The notes beneath the pieces are model-generated. The model ran no database searches. It was given only the letters and a program-made list of their open reading frames with translations, and was not told the origin of the DNA. A stretch of 64,000 nucleotides of DNA from Alkalicoccobacillus plakortidis (GTDB lineage: Bacteria > Bacillota > Bacilli > Bacillales > Bacillaceae_D): assembly GCF_023703085.1 (NCBI RefSeq), contig NZ_JAMQJY010000003.1:325450-389449 (forward strand). The letters run 5' to 3'. The translations under genes were made by a program, and so were the position numbers. Shown in pieces: positions 1 to 8,758 of this stretch (position 1 is its first letter; every line of letters starts with the position of its first letter).

Positions 1-104
1 ATCTCTTCCCTTCCAACTATTTTTCATATCTCCCCAAAACTTCACAGCATTTAACATCTTCTTTGTACACTAAGACAAATGCTCGAGAAATCAGGAGGAT
101 CGTT

Positions 105-1482
105 ATGAATTCAACTAAGAAAAAGAAAAAACAAACTAGTGCTTCTATCTACCAAGTCGTATGGAAATGGCATTTTTACGCTGGCATTATTTCAGCACCA
201 TTTTTATTTATTTTAGCATTTAGTGGAAGTGTTTACTTGTTTAAACCACAAATTGAAGCCTTTTTATATCAGGATTATTTTGTCGTGGATCAAGTGGCAG
301 AAGATCGAGTTTCCTTTTCAGCCCAAAGAGATCAGGTAAAAGAATTCTATCCTGATGCCTCGATTTCATCTTTTGTATTAAAGGACGAACCCGACGCTAC
401 AACAGAGTTTCTAATCAGTGAAGATGGGGAATCTGCCTCGGTTTTTGTTAACCCTTACACCGGAGACATACAAGGAAAGCTAGCTGATGATAATCGACTT
501 ATGACGATTTTCAAGAAAATACATAGTGAGCTCTGGATTGCCGGCACGATTGGAAACCGAATCGTTGAACTCGCTTCCTGTTGGGCGATCATTCTACTTA
601 TCACTGGCCTATACATCTGGTGGCCACGAAATCGCGCTTCCATCTGGGGAACGATACTACCAAGACTACGAAAAAAAGGAAGACTCTTTTGGCGCGATAT
701 GCATGCAGTCCCTGCCTTTTGGTTATCCATTTTTATTCTAATTCTTATCGCAACCGGACTACCTTGGTCAGGCGTATTAGGACAACAAATCCAAAAGCTT
801 TCGACTGCCCCTGATCACTCTTATGCCTGGCAGGAACGTCCGGAATCCATCACACTCACTAAGGACGCAGCAGATGGTATTCCATGGGCGAACGAAAATT
901 TGGAGATGCCTGAATCTGAATTTGAAAGCGAATATCTACCTATCAACATTGAAGACGTAACCCATATTGCCGAAATGGAAGGCATGGCCTACCCCTATAC
1001 ATTATCTTTACCGGATGGCCCAACAGGTGTTTACACGATATCTCATGAAACAAATCGACTCGACCTTTCCACAAAGCATATTGATCAATATAGTGGCACT
1101 GTTTTAGTAAGCAGGAGCTTTCAGGACTTTGATTTTATTCCAAAGCTAGTTTCAGCTGGCATTGCCCTCCACGAAGGACGACTATTTGGCTTGGCCAAAC
1201 CAATTACTTGGTCTGATCACTTGTTTAGGTTTGATGGGGATTGTAGTTAGTTCATTTATTTTATGGAAAAAACGCAAACCAAACGGAAAGCTCGGTGCTC
1301 CTCCTGGATCAAAAGATAAAAAGGTGACAAGAGCGGTATTCTTTATTATGCTTGGGTTTGGGATTATCTTACCTTTAGTCGGACTATCAATTATCATTAT
1401 TTACCTACTAGATCGATTCATTTTCTCTAAATTTTCATGGTTCTCTTCAAAAGAAGAAATCAGAACAAAAAGGACTGGATAA
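105..1482 (+). CDS. PepSY-associated TM helix protein (frameshifted)
   Basis: Membrane protein of the PepSY/PepSY_TM family, often found near heme, copper or respiratory genes. The start at 105 is chosen for the AGGAGG seven bases upstream; the N-terminus is Lys-rich, followed by a TM helix at about residues 25-50, an extracytoplasmic PepSY-like region, further TM segments near residues 165-185 and 205-230, and two at the C-terminus. The reading frame breaks at the GCTTGG at 1189-1194. Reading it as GCTGG gives a continuous 458-residue protein through Gly-Trp-Pro-Asn-Gln and the last TM helices, ending two bases before the cytochrome gene. The family assignment is good; the exact role (heme or flavin reduction, copper handling) is not known. 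Confidence 0.8.
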
Positions 1483-1483
1483 C

Positions 1484-1817
1484 ATGAAACTTTTAGTATC
1501 TACCATAATGCTACTCCTACTTTTTTTAACAGCTTGTGGTTCCCAAGCAAGGACTTGATCCGGAGATTGCAGATCAAGAACCCATTGAGACCGACTTAGA
1601 CATAAACGTTGATGCAGCACAAGAAACCTATTCAGCCTCATGTATACAATGTCATGGCGGTGATCTAAGCGGATTAAGTGGCCCATCCCTTATAGATAAT
1701 GACTTTACACCAGAAGACATTCAAGAGATCATCATAAATGGTCAAGGAGCGATGCCTCCAATTCAGTTATCAGATGACGACACTGAAAACTTAGCCAACT
1801 GGTTGTCTACCCAATAA
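1484..1817 (+). CDS. Lipoprotein cytochrome c, c551 type (frameshifted)
   Basis: Small membrane-anchored cytochrome c that would carry electrons on the outer face of the membrane. The N-terminus is a lipoprotein signal with lipobox Leu-Thr-Ala-Cys. The heme-binding CxxCH motif is at Cys-Ile-Gln-Cys-His, and a downstream Met in GAMPP is the likely axial ligand. The first frame stops soon after the lipobox; reading CCAAGC at 1543-1548 as CCAGC joins signal and heme domain into 110 residues, the usual size for Bacillus c551 proteins. It starts one base after the PepSY stop, so the two are co-transcribed. Confidence 0.85.
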
Positions 1818-1841
1818 ACCCTGTTAAAAGGAATGATTGAA

Positions 1842-2315
1842 ATGAACATAAAAACGTTTGGCATAATACTCGCTTCCGCTTTTTTTCTAAGCGCTTGCAA
1901 CAACAACGAAGAAGGAGCTGACACATCCATACCAAGCATCATTGAAGTCAGCATCGACCTACCAGAATCATCTCCTGCAAATGAGCAGCTTGACATCCCA
2001 GTTCAAGTCACTCAAGGCGGTGAACCAGTTGATGACGCCAGAGATGTTGTTATTGAAATATGGGAAGATCAAGACCGAGAAAATGGCTTTTTAGAAGAAG
2101 CAAAACTTCAATCCGACGGTCTCTATCAAATTAAGTACGAATTTGAATCCGATGGCATCTACCTCGTCCAAGCACATGTCACAGCCCGCGACATGCACTC
2201 AATGCCAACCAAACCAATCATCATCGGTGACGTCTCAGAAGAAGACATTAACGCCTTCAACGAAGCAGGCGGCGCTTCGTCTGAGGAACAAGGCGAGAGT
2301 AATCATCATCATTAA
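1842..2315 (+). CDS. YtkA-like lipoprotein
   Basis: Predicted lipoprotein of 157 residues with a signal peptide and lipobox Leu-Ser-Ala-Cys, then a beta-rich YtkA/FixH-like domain (about residues 30-140) and an acidic tail ending in three His. The start at 1842 has AAAGGA nine bases upstream; an in-frame ATG at 1833 lacks a site. YtkA-like proteins occur beside copper-delivery and cytochrome oxidase genes. With the PepSY protein and cytochrome c it forms a plus-strand operon closed by a strong terminator. Metal binding by the His-rich Asp-Met-His-Ser-Met segment is an inference. Confidence 0.75.
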   Translation: MNIKTFGIILASAFFLSACNNNEEGADTSIPSIIEVSIDLPESSPANEQLDIPVQVTQGGEPVDDARDVVIEIWEDQDRENGFLEEAKLQSDGLYQIKYEFESDGIYLVQAHVTARDMHSMPTKPIIIGDVSEEDINAFNEAGGASSEEQGESNHHH

Positions 2316-2322
2316 AGAATTG

Positions 2323-2353
2323 ACCCCCCTCCTGGTCGGGAGGGGGGTTTTTT
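2323..2353 (+). terminator. Rho-independent terminator
   Basis: A GC-rich hairpin, ACCCCCCTCC paired with GGGAGGGGGG, is followed by a run of six T. It lies eight bases after the YtkA-like stop codon. Confidence 0.9.
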
Positions 2354-2380
2354 GGGGAGGAGATGGTGTGCGTAGAGCTT

Positions 2381-2950
2381 CTTGGTTCTTAGTTGAAGGG
2401 TGATCCTCTTGGTCCGTGCGTATATTTCTTGCTTAGGAGGGATGCTTCTTGGTAAATCCATTCCTGTCTTGGATTCAGCTCAATTCGTCTTGCTATGAGG
2501 GCGCGTTTCTTGGAGCTCAGTGGATTGCTCTTACTATTGGGTGCATTCTCTTGGTGCTCAGTGGATCGCTCTTGCTTTGAGGGGGCTTTTCTTGCTGTTC
2601 AGTGGATCGCTCTTGCTTTTGGGTGCATTCTCTTGGTGCTCAGTGGATCGCTCTTGCTTTGAGGGGGCTTTTCTTGCTGTTCAGTGGATCGCTCTTGCTT
2701 TTGGGTGCATTCTCTTGGTGCTCAGTGGATCGCTCTTGCTTTGAGGGGGCTTTTCTTGCTGTTCAGTGGATCGCTCTTGCTTTTGGGTGCATTCTCTTGG
2801 TGCTCAGTGGATCGCTCTTGCTTTGAGGGGGCTTTTCTTGGTGAGCATTGCTATAGGGAAGTCTGCTCTTTGTTTGCTTTGGTTCGTTCTTGCTAATGGA
2901 TGAATCTATCTTACTATGAATACAAAATCTCTTGATAAACTCATGCTTTC
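2381..2950. repeat. Phased CTTG array, 41-bp units (intergenic)
   Basis: CTTG or CTTA recurs every 20-21 bases, for example at 2408, 2428, 2448, 2468, 2489, 2509, 2530, 2550, 2571 and 2591. Two half-unit types alternate, giving 41-bp units. From 2550 to 2836 there are seven consecutive 41-bp units in which two variants alternate perfectly, so an exact 82-bp period repeats about 3.5 times. Units at both ends are degenerate. The array begins about 30 bases after a terminator. Open frames across it are by-products of a period not divisible by three and are not genes. Confidence 0.9.
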
Positions 2951-3238
2951 TACCAAGGAAGTTCCTCCGACCGATATTCAATCCCTTATTCAGCAAACCA
3001 ATCATTTAGACCATATTAGCTGTTAATTCCTCGCAATAGAAATAATTAACCAAAGAATTCCCCAATATTTATCACCTAAATCAAATAGATTCTGTTTTAA
3101 AAAAATTGAATATAAAAGCAATACTTCATTCCAAATTTATTTAATTTTCCCAATAGATGTTCGCTCTTCTTATGGTAATATTATCTATAGAAAATAATTG
3201 ATTTTATTCCTAAAAATAAACAAATACGTGGTGATTCT
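2951..3238. other. AT-rich intergenic region before the ABC operon
   Basis: No gene, hairpin with T-run or known motif was recognised. It must hold the promoter of the ABC operon, but no convincing -35/-10 pair stands out among the many AT-rich hexamers. Confidence 0.5.
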
Positions 3239-4123
3239 GTGTCAGTCATTTCTATCAAAAATCTCTCGAAAAGTTATAAAAAGCAAAACGTTCTTGACGA
3301 TATTAGTCTTCATATTGAGTCTCCTGGTATTTGGGCATTAGTAGGACCTAATGGCGTAGGAAAAACTACTTTTCTAAATGTCCTTACTAACCTTATCCCT
3401 CTTGACTCTGGGACCATTTCACTTGTTGGAATGAAGCATTCTAATTTTAAAGTCTTTAAGCAAGTGTCTTACTTACAAGATAATTCGGTATTATACCATT
3501 ATTTAACTGGATATGAACACTTAAAGTTCATATGTGATATGCATAACCTCTCAAAACAACGTTTACTAGAAGTGGTTGATTATGTTGGAATGGGCGACTA
3601 CCTTCACAAATTAGTAGGTAATTATTCGTTAGGAATGAAACAACATCTTTTATTAGCTCTATCCATCATAAATAAACCAACCTTATTATTGTTAGATGAA
3701 CCGTTAAATGGACTTGATCCATCAAGTGCCATATTAATGCGTCGTTTGCTGCTAGAATTAGCAGCTGACGGTACGACTATTATTCTGTCCTCGCATAACC
3801 TTTCTGAAATTGATCGTGTTACCAACCAAATAATCTTTTTAAAAGACGGAAAAATCACCGAGGTACATACGAAGGATCACGAACTGACCTATTATCATTT
3901 ACAGGTAGCCGATCAAAAAAAAGCAACAGATCTCCTAACTGAGAACCATTATGAATTCTCGGAATCAGAAAGCTGTATTACGTTTAGAGCTACTAAAAAC
4001 ACTCTTAATGAATACATAAGCTTGATAACCAAATATCGTATCATGATCCAAGATATTCAAAAAGAAACAACAAGCACAGAAGATTTGTATAATGATTTCT
4101 TTCGACGTGAGGTTACAAAATGA
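3239..4123 (+). CDS. ABC transporter ATP-binding protein (ABC-2 exporter type)
   Basis: ATPase subunit of 294 residues with all canonical motifs: Walker A GPNGVGKTT (about residues 36-44), a signature SLGMKQ, Walker B LLLLDEP and an H-loop SSH. The start is GTG with a GGTGAT site close upstream. It resembles BcrA/YtrB-type ATPases of drug or peptide export and immunity systems. Its stop overlaps the start of the first permease (ATGA at 4120), so the genes are translationally coupled. Substrate unknown; the adjacent secreted peptide is a candidate. Confidence 0.9.
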   Translation: MSVISIKNLSKSYKKQNVLDDISLHIESPGIWALVGPNGVGKTTFLNVLTNLIPLDSGTISLVGMKHSNFKVFKQVSYLQDNSVLYHYLTGYEHLKFICDMHNLSKQRLLEVVDYVGMGDYLHKLVGNYSLGMKQHLLLALSIINKPTLLLLDEPLNGLDPSSAILMRRLLLELAADGTTIILSSHNLSEIDRVTNQIIFLKDGKITEVHTKDHELTYYHLQVADQKKATDLLTENHYEFSESESCITFRATKNTLNEYISLITKYRIMIQDIQKETTSTEDLYNDFFRREVTK

Positions 4124-5218
4124 ACCTGTTTTTATTTGAAATAAAAAAGATCATTCGTACCAAATCTCTATTCTTAATCTTGTCACTGACTTGCTTATTG
4201 ATAAGTATATTATTTATACACAACTTAATGAAACAAGACCTTATTCAATCAGAGAAACTCGAGCATTTTTCTGAAATTTCCCGAGAATTATCTACGAATA
4301 TTCTAGCCGATAGAGAGTATTTAAATGAGGCGGATGATCCTGCCGTTTCTAACAGAATTGATATAGGTATCAACCTCCAACAAGAACTTTCCATATTAAT
4401 TGACTCTATAAGAAAGAATGATTGGAAGCAAGAATTGGAATCTGAAGTTCTTGTTTATCATTTAGCCGAAACCTATAAAAATGTCCAAGGTGATTTTAAG
4501 ATTACAACGATTGAAATGGAGAAAATCATAAAGTTAAACGAAGAATTACTAATAAGTGACCTTCCTAAGGAAAGTGAGCGAGCTTCTATTCAACAAGCTG
4601 TTTTTATGAAACAGATGATCTCACTTTTTATAAATACCTTTGGTTTTTTAATATTCTTCGTTATCTTTCTTCCATTTCTATCGAAGGAATTTGAAGATAA
4701 TCACATGAAATGGTTGTATACTACTCCAAGCTCCTCGTTATCAATTGTTTCTACATAAGTACGTAAGTATTATTTTGTCCGGTGTGATCTGGTTACTTAC
4801 CCTATTTGGTTTGTCATACGGCTTACCTACTCTTTTTGGAAAGAACGTCGACAACGCTTTCCAGTACCCACTTTTCACTACTTCTGAGGACTTTATATAT
4901 ATCTCTGATTACATTCTTCAAGCTGGTATCTATAGTTTTGGTCTAATGCTTTTCGGTACCTCTGTCTTACTACTAATTACTCTCTTTATTCGTCACACAG
5001 TACTTAGCACGATTATAGTCGTTTCAACTTTTTTTTGGCACTACATCTTATTAAAAAACAATACTTACTCCTTGTTGAATCCTTTTACTTATGTTGAAGT
5101 GGATTCAATTATTCTAGAGAACCCTCATTATTTTCCTTGGGGAGCGGTTGTACTCTTTCTCGGAACCATGCTTTTAGTTAGCACAAGTTTATTGATTAAT
5201 CACAAGCGGGGAATCTAA
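4120..5218 (+). CDS. ABC-2 type permease, first subunit (frameshifted)
   Basis: Integral membrane subunit of the exporter. It has an N-terminal TM helix (residues 15-35), an acidic extracytoplasmic stretch of about 120 residues, then several TM helices. The frame breaks at CCAAGC, 4726-4731; reading CCAGC joins the halves through Thr-Pro-Ala-Pro-Arg-Tyr-Gln into 365 residues. One TM followed by a long loop and a C-terminal TM bundle is typical of ABC-2 permeases in peptide-immunity systems. It ends one base before the second permease. Confidence 0.8.
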
Positions 5219-5219
5219 T

Positions 5220-6497
5220 ATGAGACTATTTATCTTCGAATGTAAGAAGTATCTAAAAAAGAAAATGCTTTTACTTACCATTCTCCTAACTATTATTCTA
5301 TCTGGAGTCCTATATTTTTATAACTCAATTGTTGCGCAAAACCTGCTTGGCGGAATTGTTAACCAGCTAGAACACAACGCTAGTGTTCTCCTTACATACT
5401 CAAAAGAATTTGAAATTTTAAAAGAAACTGAGAGTAAAAATGAAAACTATGAAGCGGTTGAGGAAGCCGATAGGATGATACACCATTATGAAGAAAGCAG
5501 CAAAGAATATCTAGCCACTAAAAATGCGTATGAAACAAAAGATTGGAGCTTCCTCTATCAAAGAGACTTAGAATTCTTAAGTACACTTATGTACGAACCA
5601 GAGTTCAATAAATATTTTATAGAAGAACAGCCAGTTTCAAATTTTACAATTAGAGCTAATTTTGAAGAAAGAACACTTTTAAAAGACACCAATCAAACCC
5701 CTATGCTACAAAACGATCCTAATGATCTTTTCCTTGCTACTGTCTATGATGAATTTACAGGAAGCGCACTTGAGCAATGGAATACCATGACAAAGCGATT
5801 TGGTACGGAAGGATTTACTTATATCTATCAAATGACTCAATATCTATCTATTCCAATCACAGTACTTGTTGCTTGTTTCCTATTTGGTAGTAATCTCTCA
5901 TCAGAGATGACTAAAGGAAGCAGACAATTACTTCTGACCAGAGTTTTACCTATACATCCTGTTCGTCTATTTTTTTCAAAATATACAAGCGGTCTATTCT
6001 TCTCAACAATGTTTACAATCATTATACAGCTTTTCCCTTTATTTCTTAGTCTATTTCAAGGTGGAGTAGGAAGCTTATCATACCCAATACTAATGTATGG
6101 AGTTCCAAATCTAGATACAAAAACCTTGAACGAATATGAAGACTCGTTCTCATTCATTACACTTGATCACTATCTAATTAAAGCATTAGTACTTACTATC
6201 TTTGTAACATTCTTTCTGTATACCTTTTATTACTTGATAAATCTATTAATTCGTAATCCATCTTTAAGCACTATCATAACAGCAACCCTCTCATTTTTAG
6301 GTGTATATGCTGAACCAAGAACCTATAATCCTTTTACCTATTTCGATATACACAAAATCATTAATGGTGAAACTGCATTGTTATCTTTTAATGAAAACAT
6401 TCATTTTTCAAATGGAATTTTGATTCTAGGTTTTGGAGGTATCCTCATACTACTAATAACCTATAGCCGATTTAGAATTACGAATAATTTTTTCTGA
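5220..6497 (+). CDS. ABC-2 type permease, second subunit
   Basis: Membrane protein of 425 residues with the same layout as its neighbour: a TM helix at residues 14-36, an extracytoplasmic region of about 160 residues rich in Glu and Tyr, then about five TM helices. The pair probably forms a heterodimer with the ATPase encoded upstream. The protein is uninterrupted although it contains a GCTTGG at 5345, where the hexamer is evidently genuine. It is followed after 48 bases by the small secreted peptide gene. Confidence 0.85.
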   Translation: MRLFIFECKKYLKKKMLLLTILLTIILSGVLYFYNSIVAQNLLGGIVNQLEHNASVLLTYSKEFEILKETESKNENYEAVEEADRMIHHYEESSKEYLATKNAYETKDWSFLYQRDLEFLSTLMYEPEFNKYFIEEQPVSNFTIRANFEERTLLKDTNQTPMLQNDPNDLFLATVYDEFTGSALEQWNTMTKRFGTEGFTYIYQMTQYLSIPITVLVACFLFGSNLSSEMTKGSRQLLLTRVLPIHPVRLFFSKYTSGLFFSTMFTIIIQLFPLFLSLFQGGVGSLSYPILMYGVPNLDTKTLNEYEDSFSFITLDHYLIKALVLTIFVTFFLYTFYYLINLLIRNPSLSTIITATLSFLGVYAEPRTYNPFTYFDIHKIINGETALLSFNENIHFSNGILILGFGGILILLITYSRFRITNNFF

Positions 6498-6510
6498 TTT
6501 TTGTGAATTA

Positions 6511-6895
6511 CTAGGGGTATTATACACATAAAAGGAGTGCTTTATATGAATAGTAAAGGACCATTTACAAAACTAATAATTGTTTCACTTTTTTCAATCA
6601 TTACAATATTACTTTATGGAAACACTGCTTCCGCTTCATCAACACCACAAATTGACAATCAGATTGAAATTCAATCAAGCAGTAAATATGTAACAGCCAC
6701 AAAAAATTGGAGCAAGAGTTATTCTGTTCCGCCAGCAAAATACTTTTATTACACAACTATTAATGGGTTTAAATATAAAGGTAGTTTGAACCGATTTAGT
6801 TATGCTGACGCTGATGTAAGGTGGATTGCTACCTACAAAGGCTATGTATATCCTTATTAATAACATAATAATTTAACGTATTATTATACCCCTAG
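6511..6895. repeat. 10-11 bp inverted repeat flanking the small peptide gene
   Basis: CTAGGGGTAT at 6511-6520 is matched by its exact inverse ATACCCCTAG at 6886-6895; with the outer A/T pair the match is 11 bases. The repeats bracket the peptide gene precisely. They could be operator half-sites, ends of a small mobile cassette, or chance. No target-site duplication is evident. Confidence 0.45.
6546..6860 (+). CDS. Small secreted peptide, unknown family
   Basis: 104-residue product with a clear Sec signal peptide (basic start, hydrophobic stretch to about residue 28, cleavage probably after Ala-Ser-Ala). The mature part is about 73 residues, cationic and rich in Tyr, Ser and Lys, with no Cys. 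The start at 6546 has AAAGGAG at the right distance. I do not recognise a family. A gene for a small exported protein behind an ABC-2 transporter of immunity type suggests a bacteriocin-like or signalling peptide with its self-protection system, but nothing in the sequence proves it. Confidence 0.75.
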   Translation: MNSKGPFTKLIIVSLFSIITILLYGNTASASSTPQIDNQIEIQSSSKYVTATKNWSKSYSVPPAKYFYYTTINGFKYKGSLNRFSYADADVRWIATYKGYVYPY

Positions 6896-6926
6896 TTTTC
6901 AAATAGATGATTATATTTCAATATTG

Positions 6927-6962
6927 AAAAGACCGAGACTAGTTATGTTTCTTGGTCTTTTT
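6927..6962. terminator. Bidirectional terminator
   Basis: AAAAGACC and GGTCTTTT form a hairpin with A and T runs on the two sides. It separates the plus-strand peptide gene from the convergent kinase gene. Confidence 0.75.
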
Positions 6963-6967
6963 AATAT

Positions 6968-7951
6968 TTATATATATAAATTTTTGTTGAAAACTAACGG
7001 GTTCTTCGCAAGCCAGTGCATTTCCTCAACGAACCTCGCAGGTGGTCCAGTTAACTGCTCAATATTATAATCAATCCACCACACGCTTTCCATGTACCAT
7101 AAGCCTTTTAATGCAGCAATTAATTGTTCCGTTCCAAATGTCCGAAATTGATTATAGCCCTCTAAAAATGCAAAAGCTAAACTCTGATCAAACTCGTCAT
7201 TATGTAAGGCCCCTGCAATAACAGCTCTCGCTACATCTAAATCAGGATAATCATAGCCTAGTCGATCAAAATCTAGTATGGCCGTAAGCTGCTGGTCTTC
7301 AAATAATAGATTATCAAACCAAAGATCTCGATGAGACCACCCCGTAGCACCAAAACGAATTTCTTTTATCTGTTCTGTTGCTAAATACTGCGTTTTAATT
7401 TTCGCTATCAATGTATCTGAAAGAGTACGATCGCCCACACCTTTTAATAAATTCTCCCAGTGTTGCAGTCTTTGCTCTCGACTAGGAGGCAAAAATATTG
7501 GTTCTTCCTTAGTTGGCAGACTGCCATCATTCAATAAATTATGCATTTTCCCAGCTACCAAGCCAAGCTCATACATATGATATTTCTCAAGCTGACCAGC
7601 ATGAAGAACCCTTCCTTCACAAAACTCCATAACAATAAACAGTTCATCACACTTAGACTTATGAATCATTTCTCCATTACAAGTCCATATCCTTGGAGTT
7701 GGAAGTCCTTCACTATGTAATCGATTTTGTTGATTTAGCGCCCGTTCTATATCTGTCAGCTTATACTTCTTTAACCGCTCCTTATTGTATTGTTTAATTA
7801 ATAGCAAACCCTGATTCGTCTTCACCTTCCATTTTAGATTCAACCATCCACGATTGATTGGAGTAGCATCTAAGATAGTTAGACCAAAAAGCCCCGTACA
7901 GGTTTTGATAATATCTTGTAGGATGTCATCTTCAGTTTTAAGTATTGGCAT
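6968..7951 (-). CDS. Aminoglycoside phosphotransferase/CotS-type kinase-fold protein
   Basis: 327-residue protein of the APH (PF01636) superfamily. The catalytic loop reads SHRDLWFDNLLF (about residues 207-218) and the metal-binding DFD of LDFDRLGYD follows about 20 residues later. The start has AAAGGA upstream. Relatives include CotS/YutH spore proteins, homoserine kinase-like enzymes and antibiotic kinases. The substrate cannot be told from the sequence and there is no resistance-gene context. Confidence 0.8.
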   Translation of the reverse strand: MPILKTEDDILQDIIKTCTGLFGLTILDATPINRGWLNLKWKVKTNQGLLLIKQYNKERLKKYKLTDIERALNQQNRLHSEGLPTPRIWTCNGEMIHKSKCDELFIVMEFCEGRVLHAGQLEKYHMYELGLVAGKMHNLLNDGSLPTKEEPIFLPPSREQRLQHWENLLKGVGDRTLSDTLIAKIKTQYLATEQIKEIRFGATGWSHRDLWFDNLLFEDQQLTAILDFDRLGYDYPDLDVARAVIAGALHNDEFDQSLAFAFLEGYNQFRTFGTEQLIAALKGLWYMESVWWIDYNIEQLTGPPARFVEEMHWLAKNPLVFNKNLYI

Positions 7952-8020
7952 GAATTATATCCTTTCTTTCACATGACCTAAATATATACTTCTATATTAT
8001 TGTCTTACTTCCTTTCAAAT

Positions 8021-8050
8021 AAAAAAACACGATCTCTATTCAGACCGTGT
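8021..8050 (-). terminator. Terminator of the VOC gene
   Basis: On the minus strand ACACGGTCT pairs with AGATCGTGT, followed by seven T. The stop codon of the VOC gene lies inside the hairpin. Confidence 0.8.
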
Positions 8051-8432
8051 CGTTCTTCTCCATCACAGCAAAATAATTCCCCTCATAATCCGCAAAGTTA
8101 AAGATTCGATTCGTGCCCATCTGAACAAGCTCTCCAACTATGATCTCCTTATCTTTTAAATCTGTATACAGTTGATAAAGGTTGTTCGAGAAAAACATGA
8201 GCGACGGTGTACCCAAATTTAATTCTGGTGACATCTTTGCAATCAGTTCTTTGTTGTGGAGGAGAATGTTCGTCCAAGCGTCAGCTGCTTTTGAAGGCGA
8301 TAATTCAATCCATCTCATGCCATGCTCTTTTTGATCAGCAATAATGCGAAAACCTAGAATGTCCGACCAGAATTCTACTGCCTTGTCTTGGTTTGTTACA
8401 TACAACATGACTTGTCCTAGTTTGTGGATCAT
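8040..8432 (-). CDS. VOC family protein (glyoxalase/bleomycin-resistance fold)
   Basis: 130-residue protein of the vicinal oxygen chelate superfamily: the strand LGQVMLYV, the helix KAVEFWSDILGF and the C-terminal metal-site region FADYEGNYFAVME are typical. An AGGAGG lies upstream of the ATG. Such proteins may be lyases, dioxygenases or resistance proteins; no specific role is supported. Confidence 0.8.
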   Translation of the reverse strand: MIHKLGQVMLYVTNQDKAVEFWSDILGFRIIADQKEHGMRWIELSPSKAADAWTNILLHNKELIAKMSPELNLGTPSLMFFSNNLYQLYTDLKDKEIIVGELVQMGTNRIFNFADYEGNYFAVMEKNDTV

Positions 8433-8570
8433 GAGGATGCCTCCTACTATTATTTTCTGTTCTAACTTAGTATACGTCTTCTTTTGTCGGTTATCTTACT
8501 TATCAGGGGATTTCTTATATAATTAAGTTCTTATAAATGCAATAGCTTTATACATGCATACATATAGGTA

Positions 8571-8719
8571 GGAAATACATCTGATAAAGGCTAGATACTT
8601 CGGTTAAGTAGAAAATACATCCGATAGTAGCTGAATACTTCGGTTAAGCAGGAATTACTTCCGATAAATGTTGGATACATCAGTTAAGCAGGATTTTCAT
8701 CCGATAAATGCTGGATACA
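8571..8719. repeat. 40-bp direct repeats made of two 20-bp halves
   Basis: About 3.7 imperfect copies of a 40-bp unit. Each unit has two related halves, one near ATACATCCGATAAATGCTGG and one near ATACTTCGGTTAAGCAGGAA. The array ends immediately beside the terminator of the aldo/keto reductase gene. Noncoding. Confidence 0.85.
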
Positions 8720-8722
8720 AAT

Positions 8723-8758
8723 AAAAGAAGTGGGCATTCGCAAATGCCCACTTCTTTT
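8723..8758 (-). terminator. Terminator of the aldo/keto reductase gene
   Basis: Long hairpin AAAAGAAGTGGGCATT / AATGCCCACTTCTTTT, overlapping the end of the reductase gene. It is symmetrical enough to act in both directions. Confidence 0.85.

Noticed and set aside
2520..2896. Three overlapping ORFs of about 74 residues with repeated peptide sequence
   Set aside because: They are one another's copies shifted by 82 bases through the tandem array; the period is not a multiple of three and no ribosome sites are present.
2381..2950. CRISPR array
   Set aside because: There are no unique spacers between repeats and no cas genes; units follow each other directly at 20-21 bases.
7563..7574. Tandem CCAAGC/GCTTGG copies in the APH-type gene as another frameshift
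   Set aside because: The reading frame runs correctly through the site (ELGLVAGKMH), so the hexamers are genuine.
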